This document shows, one piece after another, positions 24,355 through 34,232 of a stretch of 64,000 nucleotides of DNA. Where the stretch lies: contig NZ_BCQP01000004.1 in assembly GCF_001552135.1 (NCBI RefSeq), forward strand, positions 62,001-126,000, in the 5' to 3' direction. Source of the stretch: Actinomadura chibensis NBRC 106107 (lineage in GTDB: Bacteria > Actinomycetota > Actinomycetes > Streptosporangiales > Streptosporangiaceae). The translations under genes and the position numbers were made by a program. The notes under the pieces are model-generated. The model made no database searches, was not told where the DNA came from, and saw only the letters and a program-made list of their open reading frames with translations. Numbering within the stretch: the stretch's first letter is position 1; every line of letters begins with the position of its first letter.

Positions 24355-25206
24355 TCACGGCAGGGTGAGGATTTCGTGTCCGTCCTCGGTCACCAGCAGC
24401 GTGTGCTCGAACTGCGCGGTGCGCCTGCGGTCCTTCGTCACGACCGTCCAGCCGTCCTGCCAGATGTCGTAGTCGTGGGTGCCGAGCGTCAGCATCGGCT
24501 CGACGGTGAACGTCATCCCCGGCTCGATGACCGTCGTCGCGTTCGGGTCGTCGAAGTGCGGGACGACGAGCCCCGAGTGGAACGTCGTGCCGATCCCGTG
24601 GCCGGTGAAGTCGCGCACCACCCCGTACCCGAACCGCTTGGCGTAGGACTCGATGACCCGGCCGATCACGTTCAGCCGGCGGCCCGGCTTCGCCGCCCGG
24701 ATGCCGCGCATCATCGCCTCGTGGGTGCGCTCCACCAGCAGCCGCGACTCCTCGTCGACGTCGCCGCAGAGGAACGTCGCGTCGGTGTCGCCGTGGACCC
24801 CGCCGATGTAGGCGGTGATGTCGACGTTGATGATGTCGCCGTCGCGCAGGACGGTGTCGTCAGGGATGCCGTGGCAGATCACCTCGTTGATCGAGGTGCA
24901 CAGCGACTTCGGGAACCCGCGGTAGCCCAGCGTGGACGGGTAGGCGCCGTGGTCGAGCATGAACTCGTGGCCGATGGCGTCCAGTTCGTCGGTCGTGATG
25001 CCCGGCCGGACGTGCTTGCCGACCTCCTCAAGCGCCTGCGCGGCGATCTTCCCGGCCACCCGCATCCGCTCGATGACCTCGGGCGACTTGACGTCCGGCT
25101 CGCCGGTCTTCGGGCGCTTCTTCCCCACGTACTCGGGGCGCGGGATGCTCGACGGCACCTTGCGCATGGGGGAGACGTTGCCGGGCCGGAGAAGCTGGGT
25201 CGTCAT
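24355..25206 (-). CDS. map: Methionine aminopeptidase type I (MapB-like, N-terminal extension)
   Basis: Removes the initiator methionine from nascent proteins in the cytoplasm. The catalytic fold (about 40-283) has the metal ligands Asp in [20 protein letters not shown], His in [13 protein letters not shown], Glu in FTVEPML and Glu in QFEHTLLV, plus the conserved His in [12 protein letters not shown] 40-residue N-terminal extension with [17 protein letters not shown] is the Pro-rich segment seen in actinobacterial MapB (type Ic), proposed to contact the ribosome. The 283-residue length is normal. It begins 59 bases after nothing obvious and stands as a single gene, divergent from the small gene at 25278. 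Confidence 0.95.
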   Translation of the reverse strand: MTTQLLRPGNVSPMRKVPSSIPRPEYVGKKRPKTGEPDVKSPEVIERMRVAGKIAAQALEEVGKHVRPGITTDELDAIGHEFMLDHGAYPSTLGYRGFPKSLCTSINEVICHGIPDDTVLRDGDIINVDITAYIGGVHGDTDATFLCGDVDEESRLLVERTHEAMMRGIRAAKPGRRLNVIGRVIESYAKRFGYGVVRDFTGHGIGTTFHSGLVVPHFDDPNATTVIEPGMTFTVEPMLTLGTHDYDIWQDGWTVVTKDRRRTAQFEHTLLVTEDGHEILTLP

Positions 25207-25277
25207 AGTGATGGAGTGTAGTCAGCGCGCTCGCGGCAACGAATCCCGTGCCGGGAGCCGGATCGAGAGGAGTGCCG

Positions 25278-25457
25278 ATGGCCGGTGACGACGGCGACTG
25301 GTGGTTCTGCCTGAAGCACATGAAGGTCGAGCACGGGCCCGGCTGCCCCGGCAAGGACCGGATGGGCCCCTACGAGTCGGAGAGCGCGGCGGCGGGCGCG
25401 CTCGCCCTGGCGCGCGAGCGCAACGAGGCGTGGCGCAAGCAGGACCGCGACGACTGA
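25278..25457 (+). CDS. Small conserved actinobacterial protein (59 residues)
   Basis: Reads MAGDDGDWWFCLKHMKVEHG, then GCPGKDRMGPYESESAAAGAL and a helical end ARERNEAWRKQD. The WWFCLKH and R-x-GPY elements are typical of short actinobacterial proteins often annotated as SPOR-like or hypothetical. Cys and His could bind a metal. AGAGGAG lies 7 bases before the ATG at 25278. Function unknown. It is divergent from map, a neighbourhood I recall from other actinomycetes. Confidence 0.8.
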   Translation: MAGDDGDWWFCLKHMKVEHGPGCPGKDRMGPYESESAAAGALALARERNEAWRKQDRDD

Positions 25458-25464
25458 GCGGCCG

Positions 25465-26067
25465 TCAGGGCTGGTCGACGACGGGCCCGGTCACCGCGTC
25501 CAGGAGTTTGGCGAGGCGGTGCCGGAGCCCGCGCGGCGCCTTCCCCCGCTCCTCCCCGGCGGCCGCGCTGACCAGGTGCTGCGCCCCGTCGAAGGAGATC
25601 AGCGCCTCGTCCGGCGGGACGGTCAGCGCCTCGTGCGCGAGGCCCCGCAGGTCCTTGTCGCCGCCCTCCAGCGCGAGGACGGTCGCGCCGACGCGGCGGG
25701 CGTCGTCCACCCGTTCCAGCAGCGGGACGGGCGCCTCCTCCTCGGCGACGACGAAGAGCGTCTCGCCGCGCCGGGCCGCCTCCAGCCGCTCCAGCCCGAC
25801 CCGCAGGTGGGGCGGCGCGTCGGCGGGCGGCGTCCAGCGGACGAGGGTCGGCGCGAGGCCGGGGACGGAGGCGAGGCGGCTCTCGTCGTCCAGGTGGGCG
25901 GCGAGGTGCCAGGGGTCGTCGCCGGGCGTGCCGACGAGCAGCAGGCCGCCCGGCGTCCGGGACGTGACGCGCAGCGCCCGGCCGAACTCCCGCGTCCGCT
26001 CCAGCCAGCCGGTGGCCGACAGCACCTCACGCAACATGACGATCTGCTCGGCGTCCACGGCCACCAT
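25465..26067 (-). CDS. Conserved hypothetical protein beside npdG
   Basis: 200 residues: an N-terminal helix EQIVMLREVLSATGWLERTREFG, an alpha/beta body with GGLLLVGTPGDDPWHLAAHLDDESRL and GETLFVVAEEEAPVPLLERVDDARRVGATVLALEGGDKDLRGLAHEALTVPPDE, and a C-terminal helix. The alternating strand/helix pattern with VLALEGGDKDL recalls sugar-isomerase (SIS)-like folds but lacks a full signature. It is divergent from npdG (108 bases apart) and may share its promoter region. No function assigned. Confidence 0.75.
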   Translation of the reverse strand: MVAVDAEQIVMLREVLSATGWLERTREFGRALRVTSRTPGGLLLVGTPGDDPWHLAAHLDDESRLASVPGLAPTLVRWTPPADAPPHLRVGLERLEAARRGETLFVVAEEEAPVPLLERVDDARRVGATVLALEGGDKDLRGLAHEALTVPPDEALISFDGAQHLVSAAAGEERGKAPRGLRHRLAKLLDAVTGPVVDQP

Positions 26068-26175
26068 GGTGCCTCAGGAACCGCGCCGGACAAGGGTGTT
26101 TTACGCACGCCGGTCCGCGCCGTGCCGCAACCCCGCCGCGCGGCCGCCCCGAGCCCGCCTGGCAGACTCGGCGGC

Positions 26176-26874
26176 ATGACTGAGCAGCCTAAGACGCCCT
26201 ACGACCTCCCCGACGTGACCGGTCTTTCGATCGGGATCCTCGGCGGCACCGGAGACCAGGGCAAGGGCCTCGCCCGCCGGTTCGCGCTCGCCGGGCACCG
26301 GGTGACGATCGGGTCCCGGCGGGCCGACCGCGCCCAGGCGGCCGCCGAGGAGCTGGCCGCGGGCGGGGACCTGCCGGTGTCCGGCGCGGAGAACCCGGCC
26401 GCCGCGGGCGGCTCCGACGTCGTGATCGTCGCGGTGCCGTGGGACGGCCACAAGGCCACCCTCGAGTCCCTGCGCGCCGAGCTGGCCGGGAAGGTCGTCG
26501 TCGACTGCGTGAACCCGCTCGGCTTCGAGAAGGGGAAGGGCGCGTTCGCGCTGCCGGTCGAGGAGGGCAGCGCCGCCCAGCAGGCCGCCGCCGTCCTGCC
26601 GGACAGCCGCGTCGTCGCCGCGTTCCACCACGTGTCCGCCAAGCTGCTGCTCGACCCCGAGGTGGACGGGATGGAGCTGGACGTGCTGGTCCTCGGCGAC
26701 GACCGCGAGGCGACCGACCTCGTCCAGGCGCTCGCCGGCCGCATCCCCGGCATGCGCGGCGTCTACGGCGGGCGCCTGCACAACGCCCACCAGGTCGAGG
26801 CGTTCACCGCGAACCTGATCTCGATCAACCGGCGCTACAAGGCGCACGCCGGGCTGCGCGTCACCGACGTCTAG
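26176..26874 (+). CDS. npdG: F420H2:NADP oxidoreductase (NADPH-dependent F420 reductase)
   Basis: Transfers hydride between NADPH and the deazaflavin F420 in the cytoplasm, supplying F420H2 to actinobacterial reductases. The 232-residue length fits. It has the N-terminal dinucleotide motif LSIGILGGTGDQGKGLARRFALAGHRVTIGSRR (NADP-type Arg after strand 2), VVIVAVPWDG, VVVDCVNPLG, VAAFHHVSAKLL and the C-terminal VEAFTANLISINRRYKAHAG. The ATG at 26176 follows a purine stretch, without a strong ribosome site. A strong hairpin at 26909-26951 separates it from convergent panB. Confidence 0.92.
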   Translation: MTEQPKTPYDLPDVTGLSIGILGGTGDQGKGLARRFALAGHRVTIGSRRADRAQAAAEELAAGGDLPVSGAENPAAAGGSDVVIVAVPWDGHKATLESLRAELAGKVVVDCVNPLGFEKGKGAFALPVEEGSAAQQAAAVLPDSRVVAAFHHVSAKLLLDPEVDGMELDVLVLGDDREATDLVQALAGRIPGMRGVYGGRLHNAHQVEAFTANLISINRRYKAHAGLRVTDV

Positions 26875-26908
26875 ACGCACTGGACGAAGCAGAAGCACGG
26901 GACGAAGG

Positions 26909-26951
26909 CGCCCGCACGGCCGCGCCGGGGCGAGGGGCGGCCGTGCGGGCG
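26909..26951. terminator. 15-bp GC stem between convergent npdG and panB
   Basis: Bases 26909-26923 (core CCCGCACGGCCGC) are exactly complementary to 26937-26951 around a 13-base loop. Located between two gene 3' ends, it is well placed as a bidirectional terminator, though no T-run follows, which is common in high-GC actinobacteria. Confidence 0.65.
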
Positions 26952-27009
26952 GTCGCCGTCCCGCCGCCCGGGGTGGACCGGCGGCGGGACGTCGGGACGC
27001 TCCGGCGGA

Positions 27010-27861
27010 TCAGCTGTAGGAGTGCTCGGGCGCCGGGTAGGCGCCGCTCACGACCTCGTCGGCGTAGCTGCGCGCGGCCTCGCTCAGCAGCGTGTTCATG
27101 TCGGCGAACTTCTTCACGAACTTCGCGGTGCGCGGGGTGAGCCCGGCCATGTCCTGCCAGACGAGCACCTGCGCGTCGGTCTGGTTCCCGCCGCCGATCC
27201 CGATCGTCGGGATGGACAGCGACGAGGTGACCCGCGCGGCGAGGTCCTCAGGCACGCACTCCAGCACCATGGAGAACGCGCCCGCCGCCTCCAGCGCCTT
27301 CGCGTCCGCCATCAGCTCCTCGCCGTCCTGGCCGCGGCCCTGCACCCGGTACCCGCCGAAGACGTTCACCGACTGGGGCGTGAGGCCGAGGTGGCCCATC
27401 ACCGGGATGCCCGCGGCGACCATCGCCTCGACCTGCGGGACGATCCGCCGCCCGCCCTCCAGCTTGACCGCGTGCGCGCCGGTCTCCTTCAGGAACCGGG
27501 TCGCGGCGGCGAGCGCCTCGGGGACGCCCGTCTGGTAGGAGCCGAACGGCAGGTCCGCGACCACCATCGCGCGCTTGGACCCGCGGACGACGGCCGCGGT
27601 GAGCGGGATCAGGTCGTCCACGGTGACCGGGATGGTCGAGTCGTAGCCGTACACCACCATCGCGGCGGAGTCGCCGACGAGCAGCACGGGGATCCCGGCC
27701 TCGTCGAAGATCCGCGCGGTCATCGCGTCGTAGGCGGTGAGCATCGGCCACTTCTCGTGCCGCTCCTTGGCTGCGGCGATGTCGCGTACGGTGACCCTTC
27801 GTCCGCTGGTACCGCCGTAGAGTGCGGCCGGCTGCGCGGGGGGCGCGACAGAAGAAGACAT
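27010..27861 (-). CDS. panB: 3-methyl-2-oxobutanoate hydroxymethyltransferase
   Basis: First step of pantothenate synthesis: transfers the one-carbon unit of methylene-tetrahydrofolate to alpha-ketoisovalerate, forming ketopantoate. Signatures are [44 protein letters not shown] (metal-binding Asp in LLVGDS), [37 protein letters not shown] and VPTIGIGGG-like [19 protein letters not shown]. 283 residues. The ATG at 27861 follows GGAGG (7 bases), preferred to longer frames. No other pantothenate gene is adjacent. A 284-base gap separates it from the SpoIIE-type gene. Confidence 0.96.
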   Translation of the reverse strand: MSSSVAPPAQPAALYGGTSGRRVTVRDIAAAKERHEKWPMLTAYDAMTARIFDEAGIPVLLVGDSAAMVVYGYDSTIPVTVDDLIPLTAAVVRGSKRAMVVADLPFGSYQTGVPEALAAATRFLKETGAHAVKLEGGRRIVPQVEAMVAAGIPVMGHLGLTPQSVNVFGGYRVQGRGQDGEELMADAKALEAAGAFSMVLECVPEDLAARVTSSLSIPTIGIGGGNQTDAQVLVWQDMAGLTPRTAKFVKKFADMNTLLSEAARSYADEVVSGAYPAPEHSYS

Positions 27862-28145
27862 GCGAAACCTCCGGTCTTGAGGCGCCACGGTGGCGTACCC
27901 AGACGAGACCGATCGTGCCACTTGAGGAACGAAACGGAAAGGCCCCGCCATTCCCGGATCGGACGGACCCGGAGGTCCGCGCTGGCGCGCGAGCGCCCGG
28001 AATGTGGCCGGGGGAGGCATATACCGGTCGGATTTCGACGTGGTAGGTGTGATCTTCTCCCCTTGAAACCGTGTCATGCCTCATACTGTCGCTGGGTAGT
28101 GCTGAGACGACCGGCTGTCTGGGAGCGCGTCAGGTGAGATCCGTG

Positions 28146-30263
28146 ATGGCGCCGCGAGGCGATGCGCCCGCCGCCGATTCCGCGTCCCGGACCCTCGTCC
28201 TGGGCATCGACGGAACGCGGCGGATCGTGCAATGCGGTCCGAACGCCAGGGCCGTCCTCGGCCGCGCCCCCGAGGAGCTGATTGGCCGTCCGGCCACCGA
28301 GCTGGTCGGGGACGAGGCCAAGGCCGAGCTTGAGGCGCTGCTGGAGTCCAGCGACGCGGGCCAGGAGCGCACCGGCGTCCTGACCGTGCTGCGCGGCGAC
28401 TCCTCGACCACCGAGGCGGTGGTCACCGCCCAGCCCCTGGTCGGCGGCGACTCGGCGACCACCCGCTCGGCGCTGCTGTTCGTCCGCGTGGCGCTGCCGC
28501 CGAGCGAGCGCTACCAGGACCCGGCCCTCATGCGCCGCGCCCTGATGGACGACCAGCTCACCCGGTTCGGCGCGTCCCTCGACCTCGACCAGTCCGCGCG
28601 CGGGCTCGTGGAGGTCGTCGTCCCGCACTACTGCAACGCCGCGTCGGTGCTGGTGCTGGAGAGCCTCGTCGCCGCCGACGAGGTGCACGCCGAGTCCGGC
28701 TCGGCGGTGCTGCGCCGCATCGCGGTCACCTCCGACGACGGCAACGCCGCCTGGACGTCCACCTTCCCCGTCGGCGAGGTGCTGGTGTTCCCGGAGGGGA
28801 CGCCGTACCGCAAGGTCATGGACACCGCCCGGCCCGTCCACCTGCCGCACATCGACCTCGACGCCGCGTCCGAGATCGGCCGGCTGTGGCGGCGCGGCCC
28901 GGCGGGCGAGCTGCTGTCCAACGTGTCGATGGTGCTGCTGCCGATGATCGCCCGCGACACGCTGCTCGGCTTCATCGCCTGCACCCGCGTCCCCGGGTTC
29001 CGCAAGTTCGACGCCTACGACGTCGAGATCGGCATGGAGTTCGCGGCCCGCGCCGCCATCGTGATCGACAACGCCCGGCTGTTCAGCCGGGAACGCGCCA
29101 CCGCGCTCGCGCTCCAGCGCAGCCTGCTGCCGAACCGGCTGTCCGCGCCGTCCTCGGTCGAGGTCCGGCACCGCTACCTGCCGGGCAGCAAGCTCGTCGA
29201 GGTCGGCGGCGACTGGTACGAGTCGATCGCGCTGCCCGGCGCCCGCGTCGCCCTCATCGTCGGGGACGTCGCCGGGCACGGCGTCCGCGCCGCCGTCACC
29301 ATGGGACGGCTCCGCACCGCCCTGCACACGCTCGCCAACCTGGAGCTGCCGCCCGCCGACGCCCTGCACGTCATGCACGAGCTGATGATCGAGCTGGGCG
29401 AGCAGGAACCGCACTTCGCGACCTGCGTCTACGCGGTGTACGACGCGACCACCGGCACGATCGAGATCGCCTCCGCCGGGCACCTGCCGCCGCTGCTCGC
29501 CGGGCCGAACGGCGACAACGAGTACCTGAAGGTCCCGCCCGCCCCGCCGCTCGGCGTCGCGGGCGGCGCCGCGATCGAAAGCCGCGAGTTCACCGTCGAG
29601 GACGGCAGCCTCTTCGTCATCTACACCGACGGCCTCGTCGAGAACCGGGGCCGCGACATCGACGACGGCCTCGCCCGGCTGCAGCAGATCTTCGGCCCCG
29701 ACTCCGTCGACCGCTCCATGGAGGACCTCGCGAAGGCCACCCTCGCCGGGGTGTACGCCGACCAGCACCGCGACGACATCGCCGTCCTCATCGCCCGGCT
29801 CCGCCGCCTCCCCGAAGACCGCTACGCCTCCTGGACCCTGCCCGCCGACCCGGCGGCCGTCCGCCGCGCCCGCGGCCTCGTCCGCTCCCGCTTGGAGGAG
29901 TGGGGCCTGGAGGAGCTCGACTACACGACCGAGCTGCTGGCCTCCGAGCTGATCACGAACGCGCTCCGGTACGCGCCCGGCCCCATCGAGCTGCGCCTGC
30001 TCCTGGAGCGGACGCTCGTATGCGAAGTCCTGGACCGGTCCGCGGCGCTGCCCCGGCTGCGCCGCGCCGAGGACGACGACGAGAACGGCCGCGGCCTCCT
30101 CGTCGTCAGCCAGCTCGCCCACCGCTGGGGCACCCGCCGCACCGCCGCCGGCAAGGTCGTCTGGTGCGAGCAGATCGTCCCCGGCGTCGACCCCGACGCC
30201 TCCGAGATGGTCCAGGGCTGGCCCGGTGAGACCTGGCCCGGCGAAAGCCACCACCGGGAGTAG
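28146..30263 (+). CDS. PAS-GAF-SpoIIE phosphatase with C-terminal HATPase domain
   Basis: 705-residue cytoplasmic signalling protein. Domains: PAS (about 12-120, IVQCGPNARAVLGRAPEELIGRPATELV), GAF (about 145-325), PP2C/SpoIIE serine phosphatase (about 335-560, GDWYESIALPGARVALIVGDVAGHG and GLVENRGRDIDDGL, with metal Asp residues), then an RsbW-like ATPase (about 570-690, DYTTELLASELITNALRYAPGP, NGRGLLVVSQLAHRWG). It would dephosphorylate anti-anti-sigma factors and may rephosphorylate or bind partners, controlling alternative sigma factors under stress. No sigma or STAS gene is adjacent. ATG at 28146 chosen over upstream frame for domain fit. It converges on eccC with a 3-base gap. Confidence 0.92.
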   Translation: MAPRGDAPAADSASRTLVLGIDGTRRIVQCGPNARAVLGRAPEELIGRPATELVGDEAKAELEALLESSDAGQERTGVLTVLRGDSSTTEAVVTAQPLVGGDSATTRSALLFVRVALPPSERYQDPALMRRALMDDQLTRFGASLDLDQSARGLVEVVVPHYCNAASVLVLESLVAADEVHAESGSAVLRRIAVTSDDGNAAWTSTFPVGEVLVFPEGTPYRKVMDTARPVHLPHIDLDAASEIGRLWRRGPAGELLSNVSMVLLPMIARDTLLGFIACTRVPGFRKFDAYDVEIGMEFAARAAIVIDNARLFSRERATALALQRSLLPNRLSAPSSVEVRHRYLPGSKLVEVGGDWYESIALPGARVALIVGDVAGHGVRAAVTMGRLRTALHTLANLELPPADALHVMHELMIELGEQEPHFATCVYAVYDATTGTIEIASAGHLPPLLAGPNGDNEYLKVPPAPPLGVAGGAAIESREFTVEDGSLFVIYTDGLVENRGRDIDDGLARLQQIFGPDSVDRSMEDLAKATLAGVYADQHRDDIAVLIARLRRLPEDRYASWTLPADPAAVRRARGLVRSRLEEWGLEELDYTTELLASELITNALRYAPGPIELRLLLERTLVCEVLDRSAALPRLRRAEDDDENGRGLLVVSQLAHRWGTRRTAAGKVVWCEQIVPGVDPDASEMVQGWPGETWPGESHHRE

Positions 30264-30266
30264 GGG

Positions 30267-33200
30267 TCAGGCGGGCGGGCCGTCGTCCAGCAGGGCCGTC
30301 TGGATGAGGCGCGGCTTCTCCCCGCGGCGGATCCAGCGGGCCCGGCCGGGCGGCAGCACGTCCGCGTACACGCGGGGCAGCAGCTGGCCCTCCGAGCGGT
30401 CGCCGGACATCACGAGCACGCCGCAGCCGACCTCCCGCACCGCTTGGACGAGCGGGTCGTACAGGCCGCGGGACGCGCCCGCGACACGGCGGGCGATCAC
30501 GAAATGGACCCCGATGTCCCGCCCGCTCGGGACGAACGGGACGAACGGCGCCAGCGGCTGCTGCCCGGCCGTGGTGAGCAGGTCGTAGTCGTCCACGAGC
30601 ACGACGACGCGCGGTTCCCGCGAGGTCGCGCCCGCGCCGTCGGCGTCGTCCGGCATCCGCTCGTCCAGCTCCTTGGCCACGCCCTCCGCCAGCCCGGCGC
30701 AGACGCGCGGGGTCGAGCCGTAGCCGCCGAGATAGGGCTCGGGGACGAGGTCCCGCAGCGAGCGCCTCGGGTCCATCACGGCGAACACGAGCTCGCCGGG
30801 CCGGTACCGGTCCATCAGCCCGCGCGCCACCAGCCGCAGCAGGTTCGACTTGCCGCAGCCGGCGTCGCCGAGCACGAGGAGGTTCTGGTCCTCGCCGAAC
30901 AGGTCGACGGCCACCGGGTCGAGCGCCCGCTCCTCCACGCCGACCGGGACGCGGCGGGGCTCGTCCGGCGGGGCGGGCAGGGTGTGCGCGGGCAGCCGGT
31001 CGGGCAGCATCCGCACGGCCCGCGCCCGCGCCCCGGACCAGGCGCGGCGCACGAGGCGCACCGTCGACTCCGCCGCGTCGCCGAGCGCGGACGGCTCCGG
31101 CACCTCGCCGAGCACGGGCAGCGCCACCTGCCCGAACAGCCGGGCGTCGGTGAGCGCGCGGCCGGGCTGCCCCGCGCCGATGGCCGCGGCGAGCCCGCGG
31201 TCCACCGCCGAGTCCGCCGGGTCGTTCAGCCGCAGCTCCACGCGCTGGCCGAAGGTGGCCTGCACCGCCATCCGCACGTCGTTCCAGCGCAGCATCCCGG
31301 CGACGACGTGGACGCCGTACCCGCCGCCGCGCTGCAGCAGGTCGATGACCATGTCCTCGATCTCCTCGAAGTCGCCGCGGACCGCGCCGAACCCGTCCAC
31401 GACGAGGACCACGTCGGCGCACGGCAGCTCCGGCACCCGCCCGGCCGCGTGCATCCGCCGCAGCCGCTCCGGCCCGTCGATGCCGCGCAGCCGGAACACC
31501 TCCTGGCGGTGCTCCAGCATGCCGTGCACCTCCTCGACCGTCCGCCGCACCCGGTCCCGGTCGGTGCGGCCCGCGATCCCGCCGACGTTCGGGAGCCGCT
31601 CCAGCGACTGCAGCCCGCCGCCGACGAGGTCCAGCCCGTACACCGCCGCCTCGGCGGGGGAGTGCGTGAGCGCGAGCGACAGGACGAGCGTGCGCAGCAG
31701 CGTCGTCTTGCCCGTCTGCGGCCCGCCGATGACGGCGACGTGGCCGCCGGACGCGGACAGGTCCAGCCGCCACACGCCCTGCCACTGCCTGCGCGCGTCG
31801 TCCAGCAGCCCGATCGGGACCCGCAGCGGCGCCGCCGGGCCGGGCAGCCGCAGGCCGTCGCCGCCGACCGTCACCACCCCGCACGCCCCGTCCAGCGTCG
31901 TCACCGGGGGGAGCGGCGGCAGCCAGATCGTCTGGACGCGGCGGCCGTGCCGGGACAGGCCGCGGACCATCACGTCGAGCAGCGTCGGCCCCGACGTCCG
32001 CTCCGGCAGCCGCGCCTCCCCGGCGGAACGCCCCTCGTCCTCAGGCTTCGGCGGGTCTGCGACCGGGTAGGGGCGGACGCGCGGCCCGTCCGCCGCCTCC
32101 TCGTCCTCCGCCTGGCCGCGGTACGGCCCGGACACGTACCCGCCCTTGAACCGCGTGTACACGCTCGTGTCGACCTTCAGGTAGCCGAAGCCGGGCAGCG
32201 CGGGCAGGTGGAAGGCGTCCGGGGTGTCGAGGACGGTGCGGCTCTCCTCCTCCGAGAACGTGCGCAGCCCGATCCGGTACGACAGGTAGGTCTCCAGGCC
32301 GCGCAGCTTGCCGCTCTCGATGCGCTGGCTCGACAGCAGCAGGTGGACGCCGATGCTCCGCCCGATCCGCCCGATCGAGAGGAACAGCTCGATGAAGTCG
32401 GGCCGCGCGGTCAGCAGCTCACCGAACTCGTCGATGATGACCAGCAGGTGCGGCAGCGGCGGCAGGTCCGGCCGTTCGGCCCGGCGGTGCTCGTAGTCGC
32501 CGATGTTCGCGATGTTCCCCGCGTCCCGCAGCGCCTGCTGGCGGCGCTGCACCTCGCCGGACAGGCTGGCGTGCACCCGCTCGATCAGCCCCGCGTCGTC
32601 CTCCAGGTTCGTGATCACCCCGGCGACGTGCGGCAGCGACCGGAACGGCGCGAACGTGGCGCCGCCCTTGTAGTCGACGAGGATCATGCCGACCCGCTCG
32701 GGGGAGTGCGCGCACGCGAGCGCCAGCACCAGCGTGCGCAGCAGCTCGCTCTTCCCGGACCCCGTCGCGCCCACGCACAGGCCGTGCGGCCCCATGCCGA
32801 GGCTCGCCGCCTCCTTCAGGTCGAGGACGACGGGGCGGCCCGCGTCGTCCAGCCCGATCGGGACCCGCAGGAACGCGCGCTCGCCGCGCGGGGCCCACAG
32901 CCGCGCCACGTCCGGGTCGGCCGGATCGTCGACGCCGGCGAGCGACGGGAAGCCGACGTCGCCGCCCTGCGCCGCCGCCTCGTCCGCCGACTCCCGCGAC
33001 AGCCGCAGCGGCGCCAGCATGCGGGCCAGGCCGTCCAGCATCCCGTCCGGGACGTCGTCGACCGTGCCGCTCATCCGCACCGGCGCAGGGCCGCGCAGGT
33101 CGGTCACCTCCACCCGGTCGCCGTCCACCACGATCCGGACGCGCACGTCGCCCGGCTCGTGCGACCGCCGCTCCACGAGGTGCACGACGGTGACGGCGAG

Positions 33201-34232
33201 GTCCGCGACCGGGATCGACTCGTCCGGCCGGACGAGGTCCGCCGCCACCTCGCCGTGGGTGTCGTGCACGATCACCAGCCTGCGCCGCGTCGCGGGGGCG
33301 TCCCGGGCGCCGAGGCCGCGGCGCACCTCCGCCGCGAGGTCGGTGCGCGCCCGCAGGTCGTCGGCCAGCACCGCGGCCAGCCGCAGCGGGCTCGTCGCGG
33401 TGAGTCGCACCGGCACGCCGCCGTCGCGCCGGTCCGGGTCCAGCGCGTGCGGCAGCCATTTCAGAAAGGCCCAGCGGGCCAGGTGCGGGCCGCCGTAGGC
33501 GAGCGCGACCTCCTCCGGCGCGTGGAACGCGGTGAGCTGCGCAAGCAGCGCCCGCATCAGCCGCAGCGCGTCCTCCCGGGTCCCGATCACGCTGACGTCG
33601 CCCGCCATGTCCAGCGGCACGGTGAGCGGCATGTCCGGCGCCATCCGGAACCGCTCGACCAGGGCGTTCGCCTCCGAGAGCATGAACGGGTCGGTCGGCG
33701 CCAGCGCCGTCCCGCGCTCCGCGACCGCCAGCGGATGGCCCGGCACCAGCCCGGACCCGACGCGGACGCGGAGGAAGTCGCCGTGCCGCCGCCTGCGCTC
33801 CCACAGCCGCGCCGGGTCGCGGACGACGTCGTACAGCGCTTCCGGAGGCGGGTCCAGCACCCGCGCCTCGGCCCGTGCGGCCCGCTCCCGCTCGGCGAGC
33901 TCCTCCCGCAGCTCCTCCAGGTACTCCAGGTACCGTTCCCGCTGGTTCCGCCGCTGCCGCGACACCTGCCCCCGCCGCGACAGCAGCAGCGCGCCGCCCG
34001 CCGCCATCGCGACGACCAGCATCACCGCGCCCAGCCCGATGAACGCGGGGTTCCGCATCACCGTCATGATCGTCAGCGACCCCATCATGCCGACCATCGG
34101 CAGGATCGCCATCAGCTGGGAGCCGGTGCCGCCCGCCTCCGGCAGCGTCGGCGGCGCCTCCACCTGCCGCGGCTCCGGCGGCGCCGGAGTGTGCACGGTC
34201 CGCGCCGGCCGGTGCACGACCCGGGTGGTCAC
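30267..34232 (-). CDS. eccC: Type VII secretion ATPase EccC (FtsK/SpoIIIE family)
   Basis: Membrane-anchored motor of the T7SS that recognises WXG100 substrates and powers export. 1321 residues: two transmembrane helices (about 41-58, 63-84), then three FtsK-type ATPase domains. Walker A motifs are GATGSGKS (about 487), GGPQTGKT (about 833) and GDAGCGKS (about 1119). Only domain 1 keeps a full Walker B, LLVIIDEFGEL; domains 2 and 3 have VVDGFGAV and LVDDYDLL, lacking the catalytic Glu, matching EccC proteins where domain 1 is the active ATPase. GTG start overlaps the stop of the DUF6177 C-part (GTGA). It is the last gene of the locus. Confidence 0.97.
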   Translation of the reverse strand: MTTRVVHRPARTVHTPAPPEPRQVEAPPTLPEAGGTGSQLMAILPMVGMMGSLTIMTVMRNPAFIGLGAVMLVVAMAAGGALLLSRRGQVSRQRRNQRERYLEYLEELREELAERERAARAEARVLDPPPEALYDVVRDPARLWERRRRHGDFLRVRVGSGLVPGHPLAVAERGTALAPTDPFMLSEANALVERFRMAPDMPLTVPLDMAGDVSVIGTREDALRLMRALLAQLTAFHAPEEVALAYGGPHLARWAFLKWLPHALDPDRRDGGVPVRLTATSPLRLAAVLADDLRARTDLAAEVRRGLGARDAPATRRRLVIVHDTHGEVAADLVRPDESIPVADLAVTVVHLVERRSHEPGDVRVRIVVDGDRVEVTDLRGPAPVRMSGTVDDVPDGMLDGLARMLAPLRLSRESADEAAAQGGDVGFPSLAGVDDPADPDVARLWAPRGERAFLRVPIGLDDAGRPVVLDLKEAASLGMGPHGLCVGATGSGKSELLRTLVLALACAHSPERVGMILVDYKGGATFAPFRSLPHVAGVITNLEDDAGLIERVHASLSGEVQRRQQALRDAGNIANIGDYEHRRAERPDLPPLPHLLVIIDEFGELLTARPDFIELFLSIGRIGRSIGVHLLLSSQRIESGKLRGLETYLSYRIGLRTFSEEESRTVLDTPDAFHLPALPGFGYLKVDTSVYTRFKGGYVSGPYRGQAEDEEAADGPRVRPYPVADPPKPEDEGRSAGEARLPERTSGPTLLDVMVRGLSRHGRRVQTIWLPPLPPVTTLDGACGVVTVGGDGLRLPGPAAPLRVPIGLLDDARRQWQGVWRLDLSASGGHVAVIGGPQTGKTTLLRTLVLSLALTHSPAEAAVYGLDLVGGGLQSLERLPNVGGIAGRTDRDRVRRTVEEVHGMLEHRQEVFRLRGIDGPERLRRMHAAGRVPELPCADVVLVVDGFGAVRGDFEEIEDMVIDLLQRGGGYGVHVVAGMLRWNDVRMAVQATFGQRVELRLNDPADSAVDRGLAAAIGAGQPGRALTDARLFGQVALPVLGEVPEPSALGDAAESTVRLVRRAWSGARARAVRMLPDRLPAHTLPAPPDEPRRVPVGVEERALDPVAVDLFGEDQNLLVLGDAGCGKSNLLRLVARGLMDRYRPGELVFAVMDPRRSLRDLVPEPYLGGYGSTPRVCAGLAEGVAKELDERMPDDADGAGATSREPRVVVLVDDYDLLTTAGQQPLAPFVPFVPSGRDIGVHFVIARRVAGASRGLYDPLVQAVREVGCGVLVMSGDRSEGQLLPRVYADVLPPGRARWIRRGEKPRLIQTALLDDGPPA